A stretch of 64,000 bases of DNA from Bacteroides mediterraneensis (GCF_900128455.1 NZ_LT635783.1:596322-660321), one strand, 5' to 3'. Counted from the stretch's first letter, positions 45,970 to 54,088 are shown. Notes: generated by a model from the sequence alone, not told the origin. Made by a program: numbers and translations.

Positions 45970-48366
45970 ATGAGAAAGAAAATCCTATTGGCCGCTATCT
46001 TGTGTGGCGGCTTTTGCCTGACGGCAATTTCGGGCGGGGAAGCGGAAGAGCGTCTGCCCGGTTATCTCCAGGCGGAAAAGTTTACCAAGAGTAAACTCGA
46101 CAAGATGTTGTTTTCGACCATGGTCGACCCGCACTGGTTCCAGCAGGGAACGAATTTTTGGTTTGAGTATAAGACCAGCGAAGGAAAGTTCTGGTATGTG
46201 GTCAATCCCACTGCCAAGCGCAAGGACTTGTTGTTCGACCGGGACCGTCTGGCTTCGCAGTTGACGGAGATTGTGCAGGATCCCTTCGAGGCACATCAGT
46301 TGCCTATTGCTGATTTGAAGGCGGGAGAAGACGGACGTACCTTTACGTTCAAGGTGGTGTCAAAAGCTGACTCTACGTTCTATTTCTCGTACGACTATCC
46401 CACTCAGAAGCTGACATACCTGAAGGACAAGGAGAAAGAACCGGAGCAAGTGGACTGGGCTTCCGTATCGCCGGACGGACAGCGGGTGATTTATGCCAAG
46501 GATTGCGATTTGTATTATATGAGCATTGCCGATTACCAAAAGGCCCGGAAGAACGAGAAAGACAGCACTATTGTGGAGGTGCGCCTGACGAGTGACGGAA
46601 CGCCGGATTTCGGCTATGGTATTCCTTATAGCACGCTGAATACGGATACGTTGTGTAATGGCAAACGCCGGGGTGCATGGGGATACTGGTCGCCCGACTC
46701 TAGGTACTTTGTGACCATCATTGCAGACCAGCGGAATGTGAAACCGCTGTGGGTTATCAATTCCATTGCGGAACCGCGTCCTACCCTGGAGACCTATAAG
46801 TATGAGATGCCGGGAGAGACCGGTATGCCGGAATATCATCTGTATTTGTTCGATGTACAGGCGGGAACGCGGAAGGAAATCCGTACGGCGGCTTGGAAAA
46901 ACCAGTCGATTGACTTGGAAGGAAAGCCGCTGGAACAGAAACAGCGCGACAAGGAACTGATACCGCGTATCTGGCAGGGCGATAACCAACGTTTCTTCCT
47001 GACTCGCAGCAGCCGTGACTTGCATCGCATTGATGTATGTACTTATACTTTGGGCGAGGATTCCATTGTGCCGGTGGTAAAGGAACGGATGAATACCTAT
47101 CAGGAAACCCGCCCTATCCATGTGTTGAACGGAGGAAAAGAGTTTATCCAGTGGAGTGAACGTGACGGTTGGGCACACCTTTATTTATACGATGACAAAG
47201 GAAACCTGAAGAACCGCATTACGGAAGGTCCTTGGCACGTAGAACGTGTGGTGAAGGTGGACGAGGCTACCCGTACCGTATATTTTGTAGCCAACGGACG
47301 CGAGAAAGGCGAGAATCCGTATTACGAGCATTTCTACAAGGTCAATGTGAACGGCAGCGGATTGAAGCAGCTGACACACGGTGAGTTCTTCCACGATGTA
47401 GAGATGGACGATGAGGCCCGTTTCTTCGTGGACAATTATTCACGGGCCAATACCATTCCTTGTGCGGACTTGTTGGACCGTAACGGCAACAAGGTGATGA
47501 CCATACAGGAAAGCGACTTTTCTTCTTTGAAAGCAGCCGGTTACCAGTTCCCGGAGCCGTTTAAGGTAAAGGCAGCCGACGGAGTGACCGATTTGTACGG
47601 CATAATGTACAAGCCGTTTGATTTCGATTCTACCAAAGTTTACCCGATTATTGACTATGTCTATCCAGGTCCGCAGGTAGAAGCCGTGGATTATCCGTTC
47701 CGACGGATGAGTGTGCGTACCGACCGCTTGGCACAGGCTGGATTTATCGTGATAACCGTGGGGCAGCGTGGTGGTCACCCCAGCCGTTCCAAATGGTATC
47801 ACAACTACGGTTACGGCAATATGCGTGATTATCCGCTGGCCGACCATAAGGCGGCTGTGGAGCAGCTGGCAGCGCGTTATCCTTTCATTGATATCACACG
47901 GGTAGGTATTCACGGACATTCCGGAGGCGGATTCATGTCGACTGCGGCTATTTGTCAGTATCCGGATTTCTACAAGGCTGCCGTATCGTGTGCAGGTAAT
48001 CATGACAACCGTATTTACAACCGCTGGTGGAGTGAAACCCATCACGGTGTGAAGGAAGAAGTCTCCGAGAAGGGAGATACGACGTTTGCCTATAAGATTG
48101 CTACCAATCCGGAAATTGTGAAGCAGTTGAAGGGACACCTGATGCTGGTACATGGCGACATTGATAACAATGTACATCCGGGAAATACCATTCGTGTGGT
48201 CAATGCCATGATTCGGGCCAACAAGCGTTTCGACATGCTGATTCTGCCGGGCCAGCGCCACGGCTTCGGCGACATGGATGAATATTTCTACTGGCGTATG
48301 GTGGATTTCTTCTCAAAATACCTGAAAGGAAAGCAGGAGGATTCGGTCGATATTCCCCAGCGATAA
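45970..48366 (+). CDS. S9 family dipeptidyl peptidase (DPP IV-like), secreted
   Basis: A 798-residue serine exopeptidase with a signal peptide (about 1-24, CLTAISGGEA), probably periplasmic. An N-terminal DPP IV beta-propeller covers about residues 75-510. The alpha/beta-hydrolase domain follows, with nucleophile Ser651 in GIHGHSGGGFMS, the acid Asp in LVHGDIDNNVHPGNT (about residue 729) and the catalytic His in LPGQRHGFGDMDEYFY (about 760). Such enzymes remove dipeptides, often Xaa-Pro or Xaa-Ala, for peptide nutrition. The gene stands alone between two terminators. Confidence 0.93.
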   Translation: MRKKILLAAILCGGFCLTAISGGEAEERLPGYLQAEKFTKSKLDKMLFSTMVDPHWFQQGTNFWFEYKTSEGKFWYVVNPTAKRKDLLFDRDRLASQLTEIVQDPFEAHQLPIADLKAGEDGRTFTFKVVSKADSTFYFSYDYPTQKLTYLKDKEKEPEQVDWASVSPDGQRVIYAKDCDLYYMSIADYQKARKNEKDSTIVEVRLTSDGTPDFGYGIPYSTLNTDTLCNGKRRGAWGYWSPDSRYFVTIIADQRNVKPLWVINSIAEPRPTLETYKYEMPGETGMPEYHLYLFDVQAGTRKEIRTAAWKNQSIDLEGKPLEQKQRDKELIPRIWQGDNQRFFLTRSSRDLHRIDVCTYTLGEDSIVPVVKERMNTYQETRPIHVLNGGKEFIQWSERDGWAHLYLYDDKGNLKNRITEGPWHVERVVKVDEATRTVYFVANGREKGENPYYEHFYKVNVNGSGLKQLTHGEFFHDVEMDDEARFFVDNYSRANTIPCADLLDRNGNKVMTIQESDFSSLKAAGYQFPEPFKVKAADGVTDLYGIMYKPFDFDSTKVYPIIDYVYPGPQVEAVDYPFRRMSVRTDRLAQAGFIVITVGQRGGHPSRSKWYHNYGYGNMRDYPLADHKAAVEQLAARYPFIDITRVGIHGHSGGGFMSTAAICQYPDFYKAAVSCAGNHDNRIYNRWWSETHHGVKEEVSEKGDTTFAYKIATNPEIVKQLKGHLMLVHGDIDNNVHPGNTIRVVNAMIRANKRFDMLILPGQRHGFGDMDEYFYWRMVDFFSKYLKGKQEDSVDIPQR

Positions 48367-48392
48367 CTCCTCATCATGTGAGATAACTTTAT

Positions 48393-48431
48393 ACAGCGGG
48401 AGGGCTCTGGCAGTCATTCCGCTGTTTTTTT
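48393..48431 (+). terminator. Intrinsic terminator after the S9 peptidase
   Basis: The arms ACAGCGG (48393-48399) and CCGCTGT (48419-48425) form a 7-bp stem followed by a run of seven T. Confidence 0.78.
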
Positions 48432-48507
48432 GTGGATGCTGTCCGAATTATCTGAATGGAAAGTGTGTACAGTGTTTTCTACGGAGAATGGAAGCAGCCT
48501 CTTAGCC

Positions 48508-48600
48508 TCAGATAGCAGACGTAGGGGCACAAAAAAAGCGAGAGCTCATCAGAACCTCCGCTGCCTTCCTAAAGAACCCCCATTTAAGGGTTCTTTTCAT
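48508..48600 (-). CDS. Possible 30-residue small protein
   Basis: A short frame from ATG 48600 to TGA 48508 encodes a 30-residue basic, hydrophobic peptide beginning MKRTLKWGFFRKAAEVL and ending CAPTSAI. It lies at the 3' end of the candidate transcript 48531-48841 and would run past that transcript's T run. No homology is recognised. It could be chance. Confidence 0.2.
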   Translation of the reverse strand: MKRTLKWGFFRKAAEVLMSSRFFCAPTSAI

Positions 48601-48841
48601 CTTCTTAATTTTTGTGTCTTTGTTATCCTTTTTACTTTTTCTTTTTACCAGAAGATATTCCAATACCTTCTCAAACTTAATTCCTGAAAACTTTTACCTT
48701 TAAAATCTAATACCTGTACTTAATAATAATCTAATACCTTAATAGTCTAGCTAATACCTTAAATAAATTGCTTTTTACCTTTTTAGTCTCTCTATTCTAA
48801 TACCTTTTCTAATTCTCTTTTTATCCATTGGTTTCACAACC
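48531..48841 (-). ncRNA. Candidate non-coding RNA with repeated AAGGTATTAG motifs
   Basis: A leftward promoter at 48848-48878 would start a transcript near 48841. Its 5' end can fold a 5-bp hairpin with a GNRA-type loop (TGGTT-GTGA-AACCA, 48842-48829). It is then AT-rich and carries AAGGTATTAG or close variants at 48797-48806, 48751-48760, 48731-48740, 48707-48716 and 48660-48669, interleaved with AAAGGTAAAA-type motifs. Two hairpins follow: GAACCC/GGGTTC near 48574-48592, and GCGGAG/CTC-T-CGC ending in a T7 run (minus strand) at 48531-48537. The only frames inside are 17 and 30 codons. The length would be about 311 bases. It may instead be a long leader or a decayed gene. Confidence 0.4.
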
Positions 48842-48847
48842 ACACTG

Positions 48848-48878
48848 CAAAGGTAAATCTTTTTTTATTGACTGCAAG
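48848..48878 (-). promoter_or_regulatory. Leftward promoter for the candidate non-coding RNA
   Basis: On the minus strand, CTTG at 48875-48878 (one mismatch to the -33 TTTG) is followed after 19 bases by a perfect -7 TACCTTTG at 48848-48855. No annotated gene lies close downstream. Confidence 0.5.
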
Positions 48879-48950
48879 AAGTAGCACATTCTTTTTTTAA
48901 TAAATAGTTGTTTTCATGATATAAATCAAGAAATGGCTTATTGGGGGCTT

Positions 48951-49006
48951 TGTGCACGAAAACGATGCTCCGTGTGCGGAAACGGTGGTTCTTGTGTACG
49001 ATAACG
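48951..49006. repeat. Loose three-unit ~21-bp repeat
   Basis: Three units on the plus strand share GTG, then CGAAAACG, CGGAAACG or CGATAACG; the ACG ends fall at 48964, 48984 and 49006 (spacing 20 and 22). Read on the minus strand, the middle unit (CGTTTCCGCAC) resembles the 22-bp family at 1331 and 54001. It lies 73 bases upstream of the candidate RNA promoter and downstream of the nrdG terminator. Confidence 0.6.
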
Positions 49007-49031
49007 GGAGTGAGAAGGGAAGAAAATGACA

Positions 49032-49080
49032 AAATAAAAGCCGCATTTTTAGTTGCGAATTTATGAACTAAAAATGCGGC
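49032..49080 (-). terminator. Intrinsic terminator after nrdG
   Basis: A perfect 15-bp stem (49040-49054 with 49066-49080) with an 11-base loop; on the minus strand it is followed by a T-rich run at 49032-49039. Confidence 0.88.
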
Positions 49081-49104
49081 ATGTGTCAAAAACGCGGTAA
49101 ATCC

Positions 49105-49569
49105 TTATTTCAGTTTAAGAATCCGTTGGTTGCTGCTTCCGCAGAAATCCAGAAAGGGGGAATAGAGCGACTCGATGAAAGGACCGTCCACCAGCACATG
49201 GATGTAGGGGAGGAGTTCTTTGCGTTCAGGGTCCTGAAGGAGCTGTTCGTAGGTGTAGCCCGTATAGCACCAGATGTGCATTCCTGTGCGTTGGCTGATA
49301 GCTTTCAGTACCGGGAGGAACTCTTTCGGGTTGAAGAAGGGGTCACCTCCCGAGAAAGTCACTCCGTCGAGCAACGGATTGGCATTGATTTCCTGAATCA
49401 TCTGCTCCAGCACCTCCGGTGTGAGTGGTTTCCCGGCTTGGGGGTTCCAAGATTCCGGATTGTGGCAGCCCTTGCAACGGTGGCTGCATCCGGCCAGGTA
49501 GATGGAGTACCGGATGCCCTCTCCGTCGACAATGGTTTCTGGATACGTGTATAAATAATGTAACATCAC
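49105..49569 (-). CDS. nrdG: Anaerobic ribonucleotide reductase activating protein
   Basis: A 154-residue radical-SAM activase that installs the glycyl radical on NrdD. The radical-SAM cluster motif [14 protein letters not shown] (CxxxCxxC, about residues 29-42) binds the [4Fe-4S] cluster. The GG-type SAM-binding segment [17 protein letters not shown] follows near residue 75. At 154 residues it is the short NrdG form. The start is 12 bases after the nrdD stop. A second in-frame ATG directly follows the first, so the start is uncertain by one codon. Confidence 0.95.
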   Translation of the reverse strand: MMLHYLYTYPETIVDGEGIRYSIYLAGCSHRCKGCHNPESWNPQAGKPLTPEVLEQMIQEINANPLLDGVTFSGGDPFFNPKEFLPVLKAISQRTGMHIWCYTGYTYEQLLQDPERKELLPYIHVLVDGPFIESLYSPFLDFCGSSNQRILKLK

Positions 49570-49581
49570 TCGTAAGAAGGG

Positions 49582-51966
49582 TTATGCATGCTTTACACGG
49601 TCACGCTCTTCGGCTCGCTTGGCCGAGTTCCAACTGTTGAGGTCGCCTGTCAGGTAACCGGTGATTCGGCGCATGCGCAGGATGTTTTCCCCGTTGCACA
49701 CCGGACAGCGGCTGTAGATAACTCCCTTGTAACCGCAGTCGTGGCAGGTGTCTACCGGATGGTTGATGGAGCCGTAGCCAATCTGTTCGTCGTGCATCAC
49801 CTTGACAATCTTGGCGATGGCCTTCACGTTCTTCTGTGCTTCTCCATCCAGTTCCACGTAGGTGATATGCCCGCCTCTGGTCAAGGCATGGAAAGGAGCT
49901 TCCCGCTTGATTTTCTCCACAATCGTAATCGGCTCTTTCACATCCACATGGAACGAATTGACATAGTAGTCGCGGTCGTTCACTCCTTCGATGAGGCCGT
50001 ATTTTCGTTTGTCCATCCGGGTGAAACGGCCGGAAAGCCCTTCTGCCGGGGTAGCCAGCACGGAATAGTTCAAACCGTATTTCTGCTTATAAGCCTCTGC
50101 CACTTTGTTCATTTCTTCTACGGCCGCATAGAGCGTTTCCCAGGCTTTCGGATTATGTCCGTGTCCCTGTCCGTAGAGTGCCACCATGGCGTTGTGTCCT
50201 CCGATGAAGCCGATACCCAGGGTACCCTGGTTCAGCACGTCACCCACCTCCTCATTCGGATGAAGCTGTGCACCGCCTTTCCATACATTGTTGCCCATCA
50301 TGAACGGGAACTGCCGGGCGAGGGCCGTACGCTGGTATTGGTAGCGGGTGTATAATTGCTCTGCAATAAATTCCGCCATGGAGTGCACCGACTGGAGGAA
50401 GAATTCCCGGGCCTTTTCCAGACGGCTTTCCGGAGTCTCATCCACAAGGGCCTCCGCTTTGCGATGTGCTTCGATGGCCAGTCGCGGCAGGTTCATGGTC
50501 GTGAAAGAGAGATTGCCTCTCCCCAGTGAGGTCTTTTCTCCGTGCAGGTTCTCGAACACGCGGGTACGGCATCCCATGGTCGCCAGCTCGTAGCGGTAGC
50601 GTTTCGGGTCGTCGGCCCGCCATTTCTCGTGTGCGTTGAAAGGAGTGTCCAGGAACATGAAGTTCGGGAACAACGCCTTGGCCGTGGTGCGGCAAGCCTG
50701 CAGGAAGAGGTCGAAGTTCGGACATTCGAAAGTCACCTTTCCTTCAAGGGCCGCTTCAAAGTCCTGCATGGCCAGCTGATAGTCGGCATCGGAATAAGTC
50801 ACCCCGTCCTTGACCTTGAAAATCTGAATCGGGAACACCGGCACCTCTCCGTGGTTGCCCAAGCCCTCGATGGTGGCTTTCAGCAATTCCTGGATGACCA
50901 TTCTTCCCTCGGCCGAGGTGTCTGTACCGTAATTGATGGAGCTGAAAACCACCTGGTTTCCTCCGCGGGAATGCATGGTGTTCAGGTTGTGGATGAAGCC
51001 TTCCATAGCCTGATGTGTGTCTTTGCGGGTCTGTACCAGCGTTTTGCGCAGCACGTAGTCCAGTTCCCCCCGCGTCAGCGTAAGCCCTTTGTCGGCCAGG
51101 AAGCTGAGGTAAGCGTGAAGAGTCTCTTCTCCGGCTTCAATACGCTGGAAATGTGTGCGTATGCCCTGAAGGATTTCTTTTTCCTCCGTTTCTATCCCTT
51201 TGAGATCGAACAACAAGCCGAGGTGTGTAGCCAGAATCTTCTGGAAACTCTTCAGCACTCCTTTGGCCATGAAAAAGTCAAAGGCCGGAATAGCCTGTCC
51301 TCCATGCTGCTCGTTCTGATTGGTCTGGAAGATGATGGTCGCCAGTGTAGCATAGCTCTGGATGGACTGCGGTGTGCGGATACTCCCGTTTTTGGTATGG
51401 AAACCCCGTTCGAACAGGTCATCCAGGTCGTACTGGATACAGGTCGTCGTTTTAGTAGGATAATAATCCAGGTCGTGAATGTGGATGTCGCCCAACTGGT
51501 GTGCCTCGGCATACTGCTTGGGCAACAAATATTTGTAGGTGTAATCCTTGGTGATTTCAGAAGCGAACGTCATCATCTGTCCGGCTGGCGTATGACTCGA
51601 CATGTTGGCGTTGCTCAGGTTCACATCGTTCTTGTCGATGGCCACGATGCCGTCCATGATGTGTTTGATATGCGTTTTACGCTCCCGTTCAGTGTTGCGC
51701 CACTGGCGGTAGATGATGTATTTCTTGGCCACCTCCGGCTGTACCTTCATCAGCTCGTTTTCCACGAGGTCCTGGATATCTTCCACCCCGATGGTCTGTT
51801 GGGTGAAATGCGACACCACCTGTCGGGTGATGGCTTCTATTTCCTCCTCCTGGAAGTCGATGCCGGTTGCCTTGAACGCTTTACCGATGGCATTGGTGAT
51901 TTTGGCGGCCGAAAAGTTCTCCTGCTTTCCGTCGCGCTTGATGATACGGATTTCTGTCAGATTCAT
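49582..51966 (-). CDS. nrdD: Anaerobic (class III) ribonucleoside-triphosphate reductase
   Basis: A 794-residue oxygen-sensitive enzyme that makes dNTPs from NTPs. An N-terminal ATP-cone covers about residues 1-95 (IIKRDGKQENFSAAKITNAI). The catalytic barrel follows. A C-terminal zinc site has four Cys (VDTCHDCGYKGV and SRCPVCNGEN), and the glycyl-radical segment RRITGYLTGDLNSW has the radical Gly just before Tyr. I start at ATG 51966 (MNLTEIRIIKRDGK); ATG 51993 is possible. The longer frame runs into the riboswitch and is rejected. It is cotranscribed with nrdG under cobalamin-riboswitch control. Confidence 0.95.
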   Translation of the reverse strand: MNLTEIRIIKRDGKQENFSAAKITNAIGKAFKATGIDFQEEEIEAITRQVVSHFTQQTIGVEDIQDLVENELMKVQPEVAKKYIIYRQWRNTERERKTHIKHIMDGIVAIDKNDVNLSNANMSSHTPAGQMMTFASEITKDYTYKYLLPKQYAEAHQLGDIHIHDLDYYPTKTTTCIQYDLDDLFERGFHTKNGSIRTPQSIQSYATLATIIFQTNQNEQHGGQAIPAFDFFMAKGVLKSFQKILATHLGLLFDLKGIETEEKEILQGIRTHFQRIEAGEETLHAYLSFLADKGLTLTRGELDYVLRKTLVQTRKDTHQAMEGFIHNLNTMHSRGGNQVVFSSINYGTDTSAEGRMVIQELLKATIEGLGNHGEVPVFPIQIFKVKDGVTYSDADYQLAMQDFEAALEGKVTFECPNFDLFLQACRTTAKALFPNFMFLDTPFNAHEKWRADDPKRYRYELATMGCRTRVFENLHGEKTSLGRGNLSFTTMNLPRLAIEAHRKAEALVDETPESRLEKAREFFLQSVHSMAEFIAEQLYTRYQYQRTALARQFPFMMGNNVWKGGAQLHPNEEVGDVLNQGTLGIGFIGGHNAMVALYGQGHGHNPKAWETLYAAVEEMNKVAEAYKQKYGLNYSVLATPAEGLSGRFTRMDKRKYGLIEGVNDRDYYVNSFHVDVKEPITIVEKIKREAPFHALTRGGHITYVELDGEAQKNVKAIAKIVKVMHDEQIGYGSINHPVDTCHDCGYKGVIYSRCPVCNGENILRMRRITGYLTGDLNSWNSAKRAEERDRVKHA

Positions 51967-52001
51967 TTTTCTGTAAATTAAAGAGTGAGACATAAATTTA
52001 G

Positions 52002-52172
52002 GCTTTTCCGGGCAGGTCTTCTGACTGATCTCTCGCCGTAGACGCCTTCCCATGAGCGGGCTCACAGTGGCTTGCAGAGCGTGTCACGGTTTCCACAAGA
52101 ATCACAGCAGCAGGTACTGTCGCCGATTTGCACGGCATTCCCTTTTGAAACGGTTAAGTTACCTTCGGAAAA
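52002..52172 (-). promoter_or_regulatory. Adenosylcobalamin riboswitch upstream of nrdD-nrdG
   Basis: The minus strand contains the conserved cobalamin aptamer blocks in the right order: a 5' P1 region, AAGGGAATGCCGTGCAAATC, CGGCGACAGTACCTGCTGCTG, GCCACTG, GGGAAGGCG, and AGTCAGAAGACCTGCC near 52012-52027. It ends about 9 bases before ATG 51993 and 36 bases before ATG 51966, so the expression platform is very short, which suggests translational control. B12 is expected to turn nrdDG off. Confidence 0.93.
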
Positions 52173-52178
52173 GTGAGA

Positions 52179-52186
52179 CAAAGATA
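52179..52186 (-). promoter_or_regulatory. -7 promoter box for the nrdDG riboswitch transcript
   Basis: The minus strand reads TATCTTTG, a perfect match that places the transcription start near 52172, exactly at the 5' edge of the riboswitch. Confidence 0.6.
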
Positions 52187-52249
52187 GACGTTTGGGAGGA
52201 AAATAAAAAATGAAAATTTAGACAAGTTTCTAAATTTGGCAAACTTTTT

Positions 52250-52312
52250 CAGTATAAATTCTGCTTACAGCATGTTGTGGCTGTGTATTTTGGTGAACTG
52301 TAATTTATACTG
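52250..52312. repeat. 11-bp perfect inverted repeat in the nrdD-CCA intergenic region
   Basis: CAGTATAAATT (52250-52260) and AATTTATACTG (52302-52312) pair perfectly around a 41-base loop that has its own ACAG/CTGT stem. A plus-strand TAAATTTG (52231-52238) lies just upstream and would start transcription near the left arm. The surrounding 52187-52375 is otherwise gene-free and AT-rich. Confidence 0.5.
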
Positions 52313-52375
52313 GTATTTTAATGTTGGAAACTTCTGTGTTATTCCTTAATTTAAGAGAGGAAGGGAATAAGAGAA

Positions 52376-52431
52376 GAAAAAGTCCCTCACAACCCCCGGC
52401 AGCAGCATGCATACGGGCATCGTGAGAGACG
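52376..52431 (-). terminator. Intrinsic terminator after the nucleotidyltransferase gene
   Basis: On the minus strand, GTCTCTCAC (52430-52422) pairs with GTGAGGGAC (52390-52382), followed by a T-rich run. Confidence 0.75.
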
Positions 52432-52436
52432 GCAGA

Positions 52437-53867
52437 TTATTTTTTTTCGGGCAGGTTGATCGGTGTCAGGCCCATCTGTTCCGCTTTTTTCAGCATAAAG
52501 TCGAAGGCCGCATCGTGTTCGTTCGGAATCACCCCGTCGAGGATGGCGTCCTTGATGGAACTTTTCAGGCTGCCGATTTCACGGCAAGGCTGGAGGTTGA
52601 ACACGTGCATGATTTCAGCTCCGTCTACCGGCGGTTGGAAGTTCCGGATACGGTCTTTCTCTTCCAAATCCTTCAGTTTCTGGCGCACCAGCTTGAAATT
52701 GTCCAAGAAGCGCTGTTTGCGGGCTTCGTTCTTCGAGGTGATGTCGGCCTCGCAGAGCATCATCAGGTCGTCGATGTCGTCGCCGGCCTCAAACAGCAGA
52801 CGGCGTACGGCCGAGTCGGTCACTTCCTCGTCGGCAATGACGATGGGGCGCATGTGCAGTCCCACAAGCTTCTGCACGTATTTCATCTTCTCGTTCATCG
52901 GGAGCTTCATTTTGCGGAAAATTTCCGGAATCATCTTTTCCCCGATGAAATTATGATTGTGGAAAGTCCATCCCGCCTTGGGTTCCCAGCGTTTCGTTCT
53001 CGGTTTGCCGATGTCGTGGAGCAGGGTCGCCCAGCGCAGCCACAGGTCGTTGGTCACCTTGGAGATGTTGTCCACTACCTCCAGGGTATGGTAGAAATTA
53101 TCCTTGTGTCCGCGTCCGTTGCGTACTTCCACCCCTTGCAGGGCCACCAGCTCCGGGAAAATCAGTTCCAGCAGTCCGCAGCGGTCCAGGTCGATAAACC
53201 CTTTCGACGGAACCGGCGACAAGAGTATCTTGTTCAGTTCATCGGCGATGCGTTCGCGGGAGATAATCTTGATGCGGTCCTTGTTGCGTTCCAGTGCCGC
53301 AAAGGTCTCGTCGTCGATGTAGAAATTCAGCTGTGTGGCAAAGCGGATGCAGCGCATCATGCGCAGCGGGTCGTCGCTGAAGGTGATGTCCGGGTCGAGC
53401 GGCGTACGGATGGTCCGTTCCTTCAGGTCATCCAGTCCTCCGAACGGGTCCACCAGCTCTCCGTAGCGGTCCTTGTTCAGGCAGACCGCCATGGCATTGA
53501 TGGTAAAGTCCCTCCGGTTCTGGTCATCTTCCAGCGTACCGTCTTCCACCACGGGTTTGCGGCTGTCGTGGCTGTACGATTCTTTCCGTGCCCCCACGAA
53601 CTCCACTTCCGTGTCCTTGAATTTGACTTGTGCCGTACCAAAATTCTTGAATACGGATATATGAGCACCTCGCCCCAGCTTCTTCCCGAAAGCCTGTGCG
53701 ATTTCAATTCCGCTTCCCACTACCACTACGTCGATGTCTTTGGAAGGTCGGTTCAGGAAGATGTCTCTCACATATCCTCCCACCACATAACATTCCAGTC
53801 CCAGCTCATCGGCTGTTTCCGAGATCAGTTTGAAAATTCGGTCGGTGAAGTGTTCTTTTAATTCCAT
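52437..53867 (-). CDS. CCA-adding-type tRNA nucleotidyltransferase with HD domain
   Basis: A 476-residue class II nucleotidyltransferase. The head domain has the G-x-x-x-R-D signature YVVGGYVRDIFL (about residue 24), the catalytic Asp pair KDIDVVVVGSG (about 40), and RRDFTINAMAVCLN (about 120). The neck and body follow (DPLRMMRCIRFATQLNF), then an HD phosphohydrolase domain (LLHDIGKPRTKRW, about 265). This head-plus-HD form is normal for bacterial CCA-adding enzymes but also occurs in poly(A) polymerases, so the exact activity is inferred. I start at ATG 53867 because a promoter box at 53894-53901 lies just upstream. Confidence 0.9.
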   Translation of the reverse strand: MELKEHFTDRIFKLISETADELGLECYVVGGYVRDIFLNRPSKDIDVVVVGSGIEIAQAFGKKLGRGAHISVFKNFGTAQVKFKDTEVEFVGARKESYSHDSRKPVVEDGTLEDDQNRRDFTINAMAVCLNKDRYGELVDPFGGLDDLKERTIRTPLDPDITFSDDPLRMMRCIRFATQLNFYIDDETFAALERNKDRIKIISRERIADELNKILLSPVPSKGFIDLDRCGLLELIFPELVALQGVEVRNGRGHKDNFYHTLEVVDNISKVTNDLWLRWATLLHDIGKPRTKRWEPKAGWTFHNHNFIGEKMIPEIFRKMKLPMNEKMKYVQKLVGLHMRPIVIADEEVTDSAVRRLLFEAGDDIDDLMMLCEADITSKNEARKQRFLDNFKLVRQKLKDLEEKDRIRNFQPPVDGAEIMHVFNLQPCREIGSLKSSIKDAILDGVIPNEHDAAFDFMLKKAEQMGLTPINLPEKK

Positions 53868-53893
53868 TCGATGTATCTTTTTCAATTTGCCTG

Positions 53894-53901
53894 CAAAGGT
53901 A
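53894..53901 (-). promoter_or_regulatory. -7 promoter box for the nucleotidyltransferase gene
   Basis: The minus strand reads TACCTTTG, a perfect match 26 bases upstream of the ATG at 53867. Confidence 0.55.
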
Positions 53902-54000
53902 CAAAAAATCCTGTGAAATTCTGCACCGGCTTTTCTTGCCGCGTGCGAAAGCCTTGGGAAAAACGTCGGTATGTGGAGGGAAAAACCTTTCGTCCAGTTC

Positions 54001-54088
54001 TAGGGTTTCCTTGCGTGAACCCTATATCCCGCGGTCGGGAAACGTACGTTTCTGCGCCGGAAAACCTACGTTTCCGCACCGGGAAACA
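54001..54088. repeat. Second four-unit 22-bp tandem array, same family as 1331-1418
   Basis: Units start at 54001, 54023, 54045 and 54067 (period 22), with a decayed fifth at 54089. The third and fourth open TACGTTTC and close GGAAAACC or GGGAAACA, matching the array at 1331-1418. The first two are more diverged. It fills most of the 309-base region between the leftward nucleotidyltransferase promoter (about 100 bases away) and the rightward lipoprotein promoter (about 56 bases away). Confidence 0.85.

Noticed and set aside
50542-51981. Plus-strand frame of 479 codons opposite nrdD
   Set aside because: Shadow frame; nrdD has ATP-cone, zinc-site and glycyl-radical motifs on the other strand.
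51967-52065. N-terminal extension of nrdD upstream of ATG 51966
   Set aside because: It reads through the cobalamin aptamer, whose RNA blocks explain the conservation. Only ATG 51993 remains as an alternative.
52407-53861. Plus-strand frame of 484 codons opposite the nucleotidyltransferase
   Set aside because: Shadow frame with no motif, and the terminator at 52376-52431 fits the minus-strand gene.
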